A stretch of 36,074 bases of DNA, taken from contig NZ_JAAKEI010000029.1 of the NCBI RefSeq assembly GCF_011039085.1, positions 1-36,074 on the forward strand, in the 5' to 3' direction. Both the position numbers and the translations under genes were made by a program. Positions 26,764 to 35,056 of this stretch are shown here, piece by piece. The DNA is from Desulfovibrio sp. ZJ369 (GTDB lineage Bacteria; Desulfobacterota; Desulfovibrionia; Desulfovibrionales; Desulfovibrionaceae). The notes beneath the pieces were generated by a model. It searched no databases and was not told the DNA's origin. It saw only the letters and a program-made list of their open reading frames with translations. Each line of letters opens with the position of its first letter. Within the stretch, counting starts at the first letter, position 1.

Positions 26764-26988
26764 TCATCGCTGGTTCCTGTAACGGCGATCGCGTTTGGCG
26801 CTTTCCAGCGTTTCTATGGAGCGGGAAGCGAAGAATTCATCAAGGTCCGCCTGGTCATAAAGAACGCGGGTTCCAAGTTTGGCGTATCGAGGCCCTTTAT
26901 GCTTGCAGCGCCAGACTTCAAGAGTGTTGGGCTGGATGCCGAGATAGGCAGCGGCTTCCTGAGTATTGAGCTTTTGTTTGGGAGTCAT
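26764..26988 (-). CDS. Excisionase/AlpA-like HTH protein
   Basis: ATG 26988 is preceded by GAAGGATACAAATC and gives 74 residues; the longer frame from 27126 lacks such a site. LNTQEAAAYLGIQPNTLEVW is a MerR-type winged HTH of the excisionase family, followed by RYAKLGTRVLYDQADLDEFF, the typical wing and third helix. Such proteins direct the integrase toward excision or activate the replication genes. Here the gene directly precedes the primase-helicase, so it may control both. Confidence 0.85.
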   Translation of the reverse strand: MTPKQKLNTQEAAAYLGIQPNTLEVWRCKHKGPRYAKLGTRVLYDQADLDEFFASRSIETLESAKRDRRYRNQR

Positions 26989-27104
26989 GATTTGTATCCT
27001 TCCTTCATGGGATTGCCCGCGTGAACTTATGTCAGGCGGTGTTTGAAGGAAGGATACCGGTCTTGAAAAAGAATAAAATTCCCGGTGCTGTGCCAGTGAA
27101 AAGA

Positions 27105-27140
27105 AAAAATCTCCGAGTTCTGTCAATCTCGGAGATTTTT
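27105..27140. terminator. Bidirectional terminator
   Basis: AAAAATCTCCGAG with CTCGGAGATTTTT gives a 13-bp perfect stem with A-tract and T-tract on opposite sides, so it can end transcription on either strand. It isolates the membrane-protein gene (leftward, stop at 27235) from the excisionase-like gene. Confidence 0.75.
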
Positions 27141-27234
27141 ATTTTTGTTAAATAATTTCAGATTATTAAAAAATACTGAGTTGTGCGGGTGCCGCAAAAA
27201 ATATTTCACAGAGCTGAGAGATTTGAGCGGAAGT

Positions 27235-28317
27235 TCAGCTTTCCCTGTCGCGCCCTGGGCTTGTTTGAGCGTACTCACCCAGGGCAAGACGAATTTCTTC
27301 CATAGCCCAGCCTGCCAACTCAAAGGGAGTGTTGTTTTTGGCTTTTTGAGGGGTATGAAGCGCGTCCCGAACCGCAGACTTGAGTTCGGGGAAGGAGTCA
27401 AGTTCCCGCAAAAATTCTTCCTGAATTTTGGTACGGGTGTACTTTGTTCCCGGCCTGGCCTCGGCAATGAGTCGATTCACCAGAGGATAGAAAATACGCC
27501 GGACAGGCAGCTTGACGTTTTCCCGGCTTTCCAGGCTCTTTTCTCTGCCGGAAAGGGTTTTCTCTTTGTTTTGGTATTCAACTTTCTCAGCGAGCAACGC
27601 TTGATTTTGCTCCGTGAGCTCATTCATTTTTGTCTGCTGTACCGAGAATGCACCCTGCAGGTTGGTGATGGTCTCTTCCAGATCGCGGATACGCGCTGCA
27701 TATGCAGAAAGGGCTTTCTGTCCATACTTTTCCAGAAGATATTCATAATCGGCAGCGTCAAGACACAGACGTTGCTGGCCGATATATGAGTTGAAAATAT
27801 TCGCATCGCTAAGATTTGAGTCATACGCAAAAGCATACAGGCGTACGGGGACATTATATTGTTCCAGTTCAAGAAATGGTTCGGATGCTATAAAAACAGG
27901 AACTCCCTGCTTGCGAACAAAGTCTATCCTGTCTCCAGGGGTATGTATGCCGATATGCTGCATGGCCTGTTTGAATTCAATAACCTTGGGGAGAACAACC
28001 GCTTTTGACCATTGGAGCTTTGCGAATTGTTGAATGATAAGCAAACCGACAACTCCGCAAATAACTCCAATAAGAATAAGATCGAGGAAGAATATTCCCT
28101 CACGCGATTCAATGAGAATGGTAAAAGCATTGACAGCCTGCTCAGAAATAGAGCCTTGTTTATTTACTTCATGGACGATCTTCAGAAAGGTTTTCTTGTC
28201 CAACCAATCAAGAATAAATGCTGTAACAGTAATGCTGATAAGGTATATACAAAATACAGCACATTTTTGTGCTATGCCACGCTGAAAAATGGTTAATTTT
28301 GTTGATGAAGGAAGCAT
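27235..28317 (-). CDS. Two-pass membrane protein with coiled coil, function unknown
   Basis: The product has 360 residues. Two hydrophobic segments, at about 19-38 and 78-98, bracket a short loop. A soluble domain (about 110-195) follows, with the phrase GVPVFIASEPFLELEQYNVP, which resembles DUF2726-like or nuclease-like alpha/beta folds only in general outline. Residues about 205-260 form a Gln/Glu-rich coiled coil, and the last 100 residues are a helical domain containing PLVNRLIAEARPGTKYTRTKIQ. The anchoring and coiled coil would suit a cytoplasm-facing sensor or effector. It stands alone between terminators, in cargo position next to Fic, so a defence role is possible but unproven. Confidence 0.7.
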   Translation of the reverse strand: MLPSSTKLTIFQRGIAQKCAVFCIYLISITVTAFILDWLDKKTFLKIVHEVNKQGSISEQAVNAFTILIESREGIFFLDLILIGVICGVVGLLIIQQFAKLQWSKAVVLPKVIEFKQAMQHIGIHTPGDRIDFVRKQGVPVFIASEPFLELEQYNVPVRLYAFAYDSNLSDANIFNSYIGQQRLCLDAADYEYLLEKYGQKALSAYAARIRDLEETITNLQGAFSVQQTKMNELTEQNQALLAEKVEYQNKEKTLSGREKSLESRENVKLPVRRIFYPLVNRLIAEARPGTKYTRTKIQEEFLRELDSFPELKSAVRDALHTPQKAKNNTPFELAGWAMEEIRLALGEYAQTSPGRDRES

Positions 28318-28449
28318 GTGTTATTCCTGTTTACCCGTATCCAGTTCTTTTTCAATCTCTTCAACACTCGGCAGACTTGTTTTGAGTTCTTAATGGCCCG
28401 TGTCAGAGCATACTCAGAAACAGCCCGTAATTTGAGATGGTAAAACAAG

Positions 28450-28711
28450 CGGGGGAAACATGTTTTTTCTTGCTGCCTGCCCTGGATGCTGCCTGCTCCG
28501 TTTCTACCGCACCCTTACCCTCTTGAGAAGAGGGAGGTATGGAGCCAAACAGAGTGCTTGCCACCCCGGAAGCTTTGCGCAGGGCGCTCCGGCGCATCCC
28601 TGTAAACAACGCCAGGCGCACAAGAGAGGGCAGAGTCTGATCCGGCTCTTCATCCAGCGCCTTCATGAAATTCTGAACCTGTTCCGGGGGCAGGTTTTCC
28701 GTGACCTTCAA
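28450..28711 (-). pseudogene. Internally deleted copy of the element B integrase
   Basis: The minus strand reads VTENLPPEQVQNFMKALDEE, then LASLVRLALFTGMRRSAL-type sequence (here with LPSL), and jumps directly to RKASGVASTLFGSI and the integrase C-terminal tail. In the intact gene these parts are 129 codons apart. Both breakpoints carry GCAGGGCG (29940-29947 and 30327-30334 in the intact gene; 28579-28586 in the remnant), so 387 bp were lost between 8-bp repeats in frame. The His/Arg box and Tyr are gone, so the copy cannot recombine DNA. Single-base differences show that the two copies have diverged since duplication. Confidence 0.85.
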
Positions 28712-29705
28712 ATCTTCTTCCCGCCGCTGTCAACCTGTATTTTTGCAAGGGACTGCGGGGGGAATCCGGCCTCGTTCTTTCAACAAGAGCGGCGTTCAGC
28801 GCGGGCGACAGATAATTCTTGCGGAATGTGGGGGCGTGGCGCAGCCCTAGCCCGCTCATCAATTCAGCCGCGCTTTTTTCCCCTTGCCCAAGCAGATCCA
28901 GCAAACGCCGGACTTGATCGCTTACTTGGTCGCTTGCTTGATCGCTTCGGATGTCTGCCAGGGCATCGCCCAGGGCCGTGAGCATAAACTCCACAAAGGC
29001 GGTGGCTTCTCCCCGCGCGTCAGCACGACCGAGACTGTTGTAATATTCAGCCTGCCGATTGCGGACAATGGTTTCCACCGGCAGATAGGCAAAGAGGGGA
29101 TTCCATTTGCTGAGGATAAGCGTCTGCCAGAGCCGTCCCATGCGGCCATTCCCGTCGGCAAACGGGTGGATGAACTCGAACTCGTAGTGAAAAACGCAGC
29201 TCGCGACCAGAGGGTGCTCGTCCGTGCCTTCCAGCCAGCCAAGAAGTCTTTTCAATTGTCCATGCACAAGTTGCGCGGGCGGGGCCATGTGGACGACTCT
29301 GTTGCCCTGAAAAACGCCCACTCCGCCCGTGCGGAGGCTGCCGGGCTTTTCCACAAGATCGCGCATGAGTATCGCGTGGGCCGACAGCAGGTCTTCCAGA
29401 CTGTGCGGCTGCCATGTCTCCAGCTTTTCGTAGGCGGACACAGCGCCGTGCACTTCCTGAATATCGCGGGGCGGGCCAATGACCGCCTTGCCGTCAATGA
29501 TGTCTGTCACCTGCTCCAGGCTGAGCGTATTGTTTTCAATGGCGAGTGAGGCATGGATGGTGCGAATGCGATTTTCCCGCCGCAGGTGCGGAGACAGAAG
29601 ATCCACGGCAAGCCCTCTGACGGCGGCAAGCGTGGCAAGCTGTGCACTGATGCCTGCCACACCTTTGAGGATGGCGCTTGTGATGGTGTATGGCGGATAC
29701 GTCAT
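28650..29705 (-). CDS. fic: Fic-domain AMP-transferase
   Basis: The product has 351 residues. The catalytic loop HPFADGNGRMGR starts at His180. The inhibitory-helix motif is SLAIEN with Glu57 on the N-terminal side, which makes it a class II Fic protein that is self-inhibited until Glu57 swings away. A Fic N-terminal domain precedes it, and a winged-helix-like segment (EKSAAELMSGLGLR) lies near residue 290. GAGAGAGGACGC is the ribosome site. Fic enzymes transfer AMP from ATP to hydroxyl groups on target proteins; island-borne copies often act as toxins or regulators. The last 20 or so residues (from about GRRFEGHGK) read the integrase remnant in a shifted frame, so the native C-terminus has been replaced. 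Confidence 0.9.
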   Translation of the reverse strand: MTYPPYTITSAILKGVAGISAQLATLAAVRGLAVDLLSPHLRRENRIRTIHASLAIENNTLSLEQVTDIIDGKAVIGPPRDIQEVHGAVSAYEKLETWQPHSLEDLLSAHAILMRDLVEKPGSLRTGGVGVFQGNRVVHMAPPAQLVHGQLKRLLGWLEGTDEHPLVASCVFHYEFEFIHPFADGNGRMGRLWQTLILSKWNPLFAYLPVETIVRNRQAEYYNSLGRADARGEATAFVEFMLTALGDALADIRSDQASDQVSDQVRRLLDLLGQGEKSAAELMSGLGLRHAPTFRKNYLSPALNAALVERTRPDSPRSPLQKYRLTAAGRRFEGHGKPAPGTGSEFHEGAG

Positions 29706-29793
29706 GCGTCCTCTCTCCGGGCAGGCCAGCTTTCTCTACTCTGCTCCAGAATCAATCTTGCAGCAGCTTGCTGCACAATCGTTGTTTAGGGAT

Positions 29794-31035
29794 TCAGCCA
29801 TCATTTTTGGCGGGGGAAATCTGTTTTTTCTTGCTGCCTGCCCTGGATGCCGCCTGCTCTGTTTCTACCGCACCCTTACCCTCTTGAGAAGAGGAATGTA
29901 TGGAGCCGAACAGCGCGCTTGCCACCCCGGAAGCTTTGCGCAGGGCGTCATCGTGCAGGTGGGCGTAACGCTGTGTCATCTGCGGGCTGGAATGGGTGAG
30001 CAACTTTTGCAGCTCGTACATGGATACCTGCCCGGAACTGGCCAGCCATGAGGCGAAGGAGTGGCGCAGCCCATGCAACGGGCGAAATGCTTCGGGCAAG
30101 CCGGCTTTCTCTTTCACACGCCTGAGCATATCCGTAATATTGCCCCGTGGCTTGTCGTCATAGCGGCCGGGAAAAACGTAGGGGCTTTTGGTATGCGGCA
30201 GGGCTGTCAAAATGGCGCGGGCCTGCTCGTTCATGGGGATAGTTTCCGTTTTGCCTTTCTTGGCGACCGTGCCGCGCAAGTTGATGAATCCCCGCTCAAA
30301 ATCAAGGTCTTCCCATTGCAGATTGAGCAGGGCGCTCCGGCGCATCCCTGTAAACAACGCCAGGCGCACAAGAGAGGCCAGCGTCTGATCCGGCTCTTCA
30401 TCCAGCGCCTTCATGAGATTCTGAACCTGTTCCGGGGTCAGGTTTTCCGTGACCTTGTTGTCCACCGTGGGCATGGTGATGCGGAGAGTGCCGGGAATGG
30501 AATCAACATAGCCTTTCTGCAGGGCAAAATTGAGGATGCGCTTGACCAGTGTCAGAACGTGCTTGACGGTCTGTGGCGACTTGCCTGCCTTTTCCAGTTT
30601 GGCGCGGAGCTTGTCGATGTCATGAACGGTCAGTTCGGGAATGCTTTTCGTTCCCAGCGAAGGCGCGATATGAAGATTGAAACGGATACGGTCATCCTTG
30701 ATGGAACGATTGGAGCTTTTGACTTCCTCGAAAAGACTCCACAGCCGGTTGAAGCTGTAGCGTGACTCCTCGGCCATCTTTGCGGCGCGAACAGCAGCCC
30801 GTTTTTCCTCGTTGGAGGCGTCCCTGCCCTCCATGCGCAAACCGCGGATGCTGGAGGCTTTGGCCGCAGTCATGTTGTCGCGGTATTGTCCGCCGACTTT
30901 CTCCTCAATGAGCTTTCCCTGTTTGCGGTATCGAATGTAATAGACCTTTTCCAGTCCGTGCCCCGTGGATCGGGGGACTTCAACAAAATAGACCCCGGCG
31001 TAACCGACGACCGACTGTCTTTTTCTGCTGGCCAT
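29794..31035 (-). CDS. int: Tyrosine integrase of element B
   Basis: The product has 413 residues from ATG 31035 (AAAGG ahead); the GTG at 31071 would read through an arm-type site and is less likely. The N-terminal arm-binding domain (SVVGYAGVYFVEVPRSTG...VYYIRYRKQGK) is followed by a core-binding domain. The catalytic domain has Arg in TGMRRSALLNLQW, HGLRHSFASWL, LLTHSSPQM and the nucleophile Tyr in TQRYAHL. It lies at the right end of the element, 230 bp from the tRNA-Glu repeat and pointing away from it. The tail after the Tyr is long and Ser/Lys-rich. A defective duplicate of its 3' part lies beyond Fic at 28450-28711. Confidence 0.92.
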   Translation of the reverse strand: MASRKRQSVVGYAGVYFVEVPRSTGHGLEKVYYIRYRKQGKLIEEKVGGQYRDNMTAAKASSIRGLRMEGRDASNEEKRAAVRAAKMAEESRYSFNRLWSLFEEVKSSNRSIKDDRIRFNLHIAPSLGTKSIPELTVHDIDKLRAKLEKAGKSPQTVKHVLTLVKRILNFALQKGYVDSIPGTLRITMPTVDNKVTENLTPEQVQNLMKALDEEPDQTLASLVRLALFTGMRRSALLNLQWEDLDFERGFINLRGTVAKKGKTETIPMNEQARAILTALPHTKSPYVFPGRYDDKPRGNITDMLRRVKEKAGLPEAFRPLHGLRHSFASWLASSGQVSMYELQKLLTHSSPQMTQRYAHLHDDALRKASGVASALFGSIHSSSQEGKGAVETEQAASRAGSKKKQISPAKNDG

Positions 31036-31063
31036 ATTGCCTTTGACCTCGTTTGGGGCGCTC

Positions 31064-31243
31064 TGCCCCACATGTGTGGGAATGAATGGGCATTTATCCC
31101 TTGATAACGGCGGAAATAGCCGTTTTCATCTGCCCCACACTATGCCCCACAGACGGCATAAAGTCCAATCGAAGTCAGCGGCTTTTCAGAGAAGAAAATT
31201 CTCAATAACCATATGAAATATATAATTTAGTAAAAGTGGGGCA
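31064..31243. repeat. Arm-type integrase sites at the right end of element B
   Basis: TGCCCCAC occurs at 31064-31071, 31131-31138 and 31143-31150, and inverted (GTGGGGCA) at 31236-31243. The doublet with 12-bp spacing repeats the geometry at the left end (13996 and 14008). The region between the integrase start and the tRNA repeat holds no gene, so it is the attachment arm and probably the integrase promoter, with possible self-repression. Confidence 0.6.
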
Positions 31244-31265
31244 AAGGCAATAAAAATGACCGTCA

Positions 31266-31315
31266 CGGCCTTTCACGCCGTCGACAGGGGTTCAAATCCC
31301 CTTGGGGACGCCAAA
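31266..31315 (+). repeat. Right attachment site: tRNA-Glu 3' half
   Basis: All 50 bases equal 13891-13940, including the anticodon loop CTTTCAC, the T-arm and CCA. The preceding bases do not supply a tRNA 5' half, so it is again an attachment duplicate. The identity ends at GCCAAA, where the flanks diverge on both sides. Confidence 0.85.
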
Positions 31316-31327
31316 TTTGGGTACAAA

Positions 31328-31371
31328 GAAGAATGCCAAGGTCTGCAACGCCTTGGCATTCTTCATTTTTT
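31328..31371 (+). terminator. Strong terminator after the right tRNA-Glu repeat
   Basis: GAAGAATGCCAAGG (31328-31341) pairs perfectly over 14 bp with CCTTGGCATTCTTC (31351-31364) and is followed by ATTTTTT. It lies 12 bp past the attachment core and may be the original terminator of the chromosomal tRNA-Glu gene. Confidence 0.8.
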
Positions 31372-31469
31372 CCCTCCAGTTGTGTTTCCCGAAGTCCAGC
31401 CCGTCCGCTTGCATCCAAACATTTTGTGGGTATATCCGTAGGTAGAAATGTGGTACGGTATTTCCGATA

Positions 31470-31516
31470 CCTACATGGATAACCGGCCGGAATACAACTC
31501 GTTTTGTCCATGTAGG
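31470..31516. promoter_or_regulatory. 10-bp inverted repeat upstream of integrase C
   Basis: CCTACATGGA (31470-31479) and TCCATGTAGG (31507-31516) are exact reverse complements 27 bp apart, with GGTACGGTATTTCCGATACC-like local symmetry next to them. The position, 34 bp before the integrase start, suits an operator or arm site. Confidence 0.4.
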
Positions 31517-31550
31517 CATCTCTTTGTCCACCAACAGCCAGGGAGTGCCC

Positions 31551-32768
31551 ATGCCTCTTACCGATACCCACATTCGCGGACTGAAACCCGACGTGAAACC
31601 CCGCAAGTATTTCGACGGCGGCGGTCTGTTTCTCTATGTGCCCACCAGCGGCAGCAAATTGTGGCGCATGGCCTACCGCTTTGACGGCAAGAGCAAGCTG
31701 CTCAGCTTTGGGGAATACCCCGCCGTCTCGCTCCGGGATGCCAGAGAGCGGCGCGAGGAGGCCAGGCGTCTGCTGGCCAAAGGCGTTGATCCTTCTGAAC
31801 ACAAACGGGAAGAAAAGAGGGCCAGAATCACAGCCGAGCGCGAGAGTTTCCAGAACATTGCCAGAGAGTGGCATGAAACCCGCATGGCCGAGTTTTCCGA
31901 AAAACATCAGGGAACCGTCATGTACCGGCTGGAGACGTATATTTTTCCGATCATCGGCAAAACGCACATCGCCAAACTGGAAACACGGGATGTCATGGCT
32001 GTGGTCAAACCGCTGGAGCAGCGGGGCAACCACGAGACGGCCCGACGTGTCCTGCAAATCATCAGTCAGGTTTTCCGCTATGCGGTCATCACGGGCCGGG
32101 CAAAGCACAATGTCGCGGCCGATCTGCGGGGAGCCTTGCGGCCGAGAAAAACCGTCCACCGGGCGGCGGTGCTGGAACCGGAGAAAGTCGGCCAGCTTTT
32201 GCGGGACATCGACGCCTACGAAGGCTATTTCCCTCTGGTCTGCGCCCTGAAACTGGCTCCGCTGGTCTTCACCCGTCCCACGGAGTTGCGGGCCGCCCAG
32301 TGGCGGGAGTTTGACCTTGAGGCAAGGGAATGGCGCATCCCTGCCGAACGCATGAAGATGCGGCGACAGCATCTTGTGCCGCTGTCCGAACAGGCGTTGT
32401 CCATTCTTCGAGAACTTCAGAAATACTCCGGCGAGGGAAAATACCTCTTCCCCTCCATCCGCACGGAGGTACGGCCCATTTCCGATGCGACCATGCTCAA
32501 TGCGCTCCGGCGCATGGGCTATCAGAAACAGGAAATGAGCGTGCACGGCTTCCGCTCCATTGCGTCAACCCTCTTGAATGAACTCGGCTACAATCGGGAC
32601 TGGATTGAGCGTCAGCTTGCCCACGGTGAACACAATGAAGTGCGGGCGGCGTACAATTATGCGGAGTATCTGCCGGAGCGCCGGAAGATGATGCAAGAGT
32701 GGGCCGATTTTTTAACAAAATTGAAGGGCTGTCCCTCAGAAGAAACCACCCCTGAGGAGGAAGCATGA
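31551..32768 (+). CDS. int: P4-type tyrosine integrase (integrase C)
   Basis: The product has 405 residues. The N-terminus is the DUF4102 arm-binding domain of P4-like integrases (MPLTDTHIRGLKP, then YFDGGGLFLYV and LLSFGEYPAVSLRDARE). The catalytic part has Arg in FTRPTELRAAQW, HGFRSIASTLLNE and the nucleophile Tyr in VRAAYNYAEYLPER, with the usual RRKMMQEWADFL ending. ATG 31551, with GGGAGTG ahead, begins at the family N-terminus and is preferred over 31524. It is closely related to the integrase at 33869. The gene sits about 235 bp right of the tRNA-Glu repeat, so it may belong to a third element, but I see no second attachment repeat for it. Confidence 0.92.
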   Translation: MPLTDTHIRGLKPDVKPRKYFDGGGLFLYVPTSGSKLWRMAYRFDGKSKLLSFGEYPAVSLRDARERREEARRLLAKGVDPSEHKREEKRARITAERESFQNIAREWHETRMAEFSEKHQGTVMYRLETYIFPIIGKTHIAKLETRDVMAVVKPLEQRGNHETARRVLQIISQVFRYAVITGRAKHNVAADLRGALRPRKTVHRAAVLEPEKVGQLLRDIDAYEGYFPLVCALKLAPLVFTRPTELRAAQWREFDLEAREWRIPAERMKMRRQHLVPLSEQALSILRELQKYSGEGKYLFPSIRTEVRPISDATMLNALRRMGYQKQEMSVHGFRSIASTLLNELGYNRDWIERQLAHGEHNEVRAAYNYAEYLPERRKMMQEWADFLTKLKGCPSEETTPEEEA

Positions 32769-32932
32769 ACGAGAACTCCATGACCGATCATGATGTGCGG
32801 ATCTCTCTTGGAAAAATCGACCAGGAATCCCAAATCACAACCAAAGATACCGGCTGGACTGAGGAAGAAAAAGACCGTATGCGGCAAGCCGGTTATGATG
32901 ATATGGACATAATCCGGGCCTGGTATAGCTGA
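32765..32932 (+). CDS. 55-residue acidic protein coupled to integrase C
   Basis: GAGGAGGAAGC lies directly ahead of ATG 32765, which overlaps the integrase stop as ATGA. The peptide starts MNENSMTDHDVRISLG and ends GYDDMDIIRAWYS. It is acidic, with no signal peptide or membrane segment. The tight coupling and a strong terminator after it argue for a real gene, perhaps a directionality or stability partner of the integrase. I do not recognise a family. Confidence 0.6.
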   Translation: MNENSMTDHDVRISLGKIDQESQITTKDTGWTEEEKDRMRQAGYDDMDIIRAWYS

Positions 32933-32956
32933 GAAGCGTATCGGAAACCTCTTGCC

Positions 32957-33004
32957 GGCAGGGCCTGTACGGAGTTGTCGCCGTACAGGCCCTGCCATTT
33001 TTTT
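32957..33004 (+). terminator. Very strong terminator
   Basis: GGCAGGGCCTGTACGG (32957-32972) pairs perfectly over 16 bp with CCGTACAGGCCCTGCC (32981-32996), followed by ATTTTTTT. It closes the integrase C operon just before the opposed gene at 33008. Confidence 0.85.
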
Positions 33005-33007
33005 GCC

Positions 33008-33340
33008 TTATATCCCGCCTCCATGCTCTTCTGTTTCGTCACCAATAGCGGGCGGGACGTTGTCTGTTTCCGGGTCTTCCTTGACCGTGGGAAGCCCCGC
33101 TACCGGAACTTCCTCAAGCAGGGATTCCAACCTAGTCAGCGGAACCGATAGCCCGGCATCCGCGAGCACGTCCCTTATGTCGCGTAGCGTGTAGCTCTGC
33201 CGCACGGCTTTCCTGATGTCCTTGCCCAGAAGTTCCGCGACCTCGGCCCGCGTCTTGCCAGCCGTTTTCATCGGCAGGCTGCGGAGCTTTTTCCGGACGG
33301 CCTCTATTTGTTCCATTGTGTAGCGTTGGGCTTTTGCCAT
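33008..33340 (-). CDS. 110-residue HTH-like protein, possible mobilization/plasmid accessory
   Basis: ATG 33340, with AAGGAAGGTGCC ahead, is chosen over 33361. The basic N-terminal half reads MAKAQRYTMEQIEAVRKKLR and continues to KTRAEVAELLGKDIRKAVRQ. A helix-turn-helix-like segment, YTLRDIRDVLADAGLSVPLT, follows, then an acidic Pro/Glu tail. The layout resembles the small protein at 22134-22541, including the phrase pattern of a hydrophobic helix, GL or GI, then a second helix. It is a leftward gene isolated between two integrases, so it may be left over from an island whose other genes are lost. Confidence 0.65.
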   Translation of the reverse strand: MAKAQRYTMEQIEAVRKKLRSLPMKTAGKTRAEVAELLGKDIRKAVRQSYTLRDIRDVLADAGLSVPLTRLESLLEEVPVAGLPTVKEDPETDNVPPAIGDETEEHGGGI

Positions 33341-33868
33341 AGCTGGCACCTTCCTTGTCAAAAATTCAGAGACCTTTCCTCATACCACAGTGAAAACTTG
33401 AGTGGCAACTTTTCTTTGTGGATATATTTGTACAATACTGGATATATCTGGATTTTATTACACAAGTATAGACAGTAAATTTTTTTAACTCATTTCTATT
33501 TAAATTTATATTTCCTTCAGAATCATTTGTTCAAGGAAAAGCAATACAGTCTTTTTCATTTTTCATCTGGCCTTCAAGCTCATTTTTCATCTATGCTTGC
33601 GCCAAAAGAGGAAGCACGGCGTGACCGATGCGCCAGCAAAAGTATGAATGTACTGCCCCAGAGACTGATGATCGTTCTTCTTTACAGGATGGTAGCTGTC
33701 TGACGAAGATAATAAATAGACTTACTTGGACTTATATAAATTTTATTTATTTGAAATTATACGATAATTTTTATTACATATGGCGAATAGCGTCCACCAA
33801 AAAGCATGGACATGGCCTAGTTCACGGGGTATCTATTGGGGTATCAAATTTATAAAAGGGGTACTGAA
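33341..33868. other. AT-rich intergenic region before integrase D
   Basis: No supportable gene is visible. CATTTTTCATC occurs twice, near 33558 and 33580. Just before the integrase start, GGGGTATC is repeated (33828 and 33837), with a related GGGGTACT at 33858. These are candidate attachment or arm sites of integrase D, but no matching copy is seen elsewhere in the window. Confidence 0.4.
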
Positions 33869-35056
33869 ATGGCCTTGACTGATACAGCCGTTCGTAACGC
33901 CAAACCTGCGGAAAAACCGCAGAAACTCTTTGATGGCGGTGGATTGTTCCTGTTCGTGACCAAAACCGGAGCAAAAAGCTGGAGATTGAAATACAACTAT
34001 CAGGGTAAGGAAAAACTGCTCACTCTTGGACTTTACCCAACAGTGTCCTTAAAAGACGCAAGGGAGAAGGCTCGTTCCGCAAAGAAAATTCTGGCCAGCG
34101 GGAAAGACCCGTCCGTTGAGAAAAAGCTGGACAGGGAGAACGCCCGGAACACTTTTGAAAAAATTGCCCATGAATGGCACGAAAAGCAGATTTCCAAATG
34201 GTCGGCAAACTATTACAAACGAACAATGGACAATCTCCGCAAGAACGCCTTTCCCTATATCGGGAACAGGCCGATTGCGGATATTTCCATGCAGGAAATC
34301 CTGGCTATGCTTCGCAGGCTGGAAGGGAGGGGCACGATTGCCACAGCCTACGCCATACGCGGCCTTTGTTCGGGAATTTTTCGCTACGCTGTCGCCAGCG
34401 GCCTTGCAGAGCGCAATCCCATCCCGGATTTGCAGGGATCCATGATCCCGCATGTGAAGAAACACCATCCGACAATCACCGACCCTGAAAAAGTTGGCGA
34501 ACTCATGCTCAGGATTGACGACTATCACGGAGTTGCCGCAGTGCGGGGAGCCTTGCAGCTTATGGCGTTGACCTTTTGCCGTTCATGGGAAATCCGCAAT
34601 GCCGAGTGGAGCGAGTTCGATTTTGAGGACAGACTCTGGCGCATTCCCGCCTCAAAAATGAAAATGCGGCGTGAGCATCTTGTGCCGCTCAGTCCTCAAG
34701 CCATTGCAGTGCTGAATGAAATGAAAATGTTTTCCGATCATGCAAGCCATGTTTTTCTTAACCAGAGGGATCATTCCAAACCAATCGGCGTTTATTCCCT
34801 TATCAGCGCGATTCGTATCATGGGCTATGCCAAAGATGAGTTCACCCCGCATGGTTTCCGTTCCATGGCGAGTACGCTGTTGAATGAACAGGGTTATCAC
34901 CCTGACGCCATTGAGCGGCAGCTTGCCCATGTTCCACATGAGCGCATTCGCGGCATTTACAATCGCGCCGAATATCTGCCGGAGCGTCGTAAAATGATGG
35001 ACGACTGGGCAAATTATCTTGATGACCTGCGTGAACGCGCAAAAATGAAGTTGTAA
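33869..35056 (+). CDS. int: P4-type tyrosine integrase (integrase D)
   Basis: The product has 395 residues from ATG 33869, where the family sequence MALTDTAVRNAKPAEKPQKL begins. The DUF4102 arm-binding domain continues with FDGGGLFLFV and LLTLGLYPTVSLKDARE. The catalytic domain shows Arg in FCRSWEIRNAEW, where relatives have TRPGELR, then HGFRSMASTLLNEQGY and the nucleophile Tyr in RGIYNRAEYLPERRKMM. Overall it parallels integrase C residue by residue over long stretches, but the DNA differs clearly, so they are separate acquisitions, not a recent duplication. It probably drives the island that continues to the right with the AlpA-like gene. Confidence 0.92.
   Translation: MALTDTAVRNAKPAEKPQKLFDGGGLFLFVTKTGAKSWRLKYNYQGKEKLLTLGLYPTVSLKDAREKARSAKKILASGKDPSVEKKLDRENARNTFEKIAHEWHEKQISKWSANYYKRTMDNLRKNAFPYIGNRPIADISMQEILAMLRRLEGRGTIATAYAIRGLCSGIFRYAVASGLAERNPIPDLQGSMIPHVKKHHPTITDPEKVGELMLRIDDYHGVAAVRGALQLMALTFCRSWEIRNAEWSEFDFEDRLWRIPASKMKMRREHLVPLSPQAIAVLNEMKMFSDHASHVFLNQRDHSKPIGVYSLISAIRIMGYAKDEFTPHGFRSMASTLLNEQGYHPDAIERQLAHVPHERIRGIYNRAEYLPERRKMMDDWANYLDDLRERAKMKL

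Noticed and set aside
31263..32546. 427-codon minus-strand frame
   Set aside because: It is antisense to integrase C and runs through the tRNA-Glu repeat and the terminator.
33628..33855. 75-codon plus-strand frame before integrase D
   Set aside because: AT-rich low-complexity translation, no ribosome site, and it overlaps the GGGGTATC repeats.
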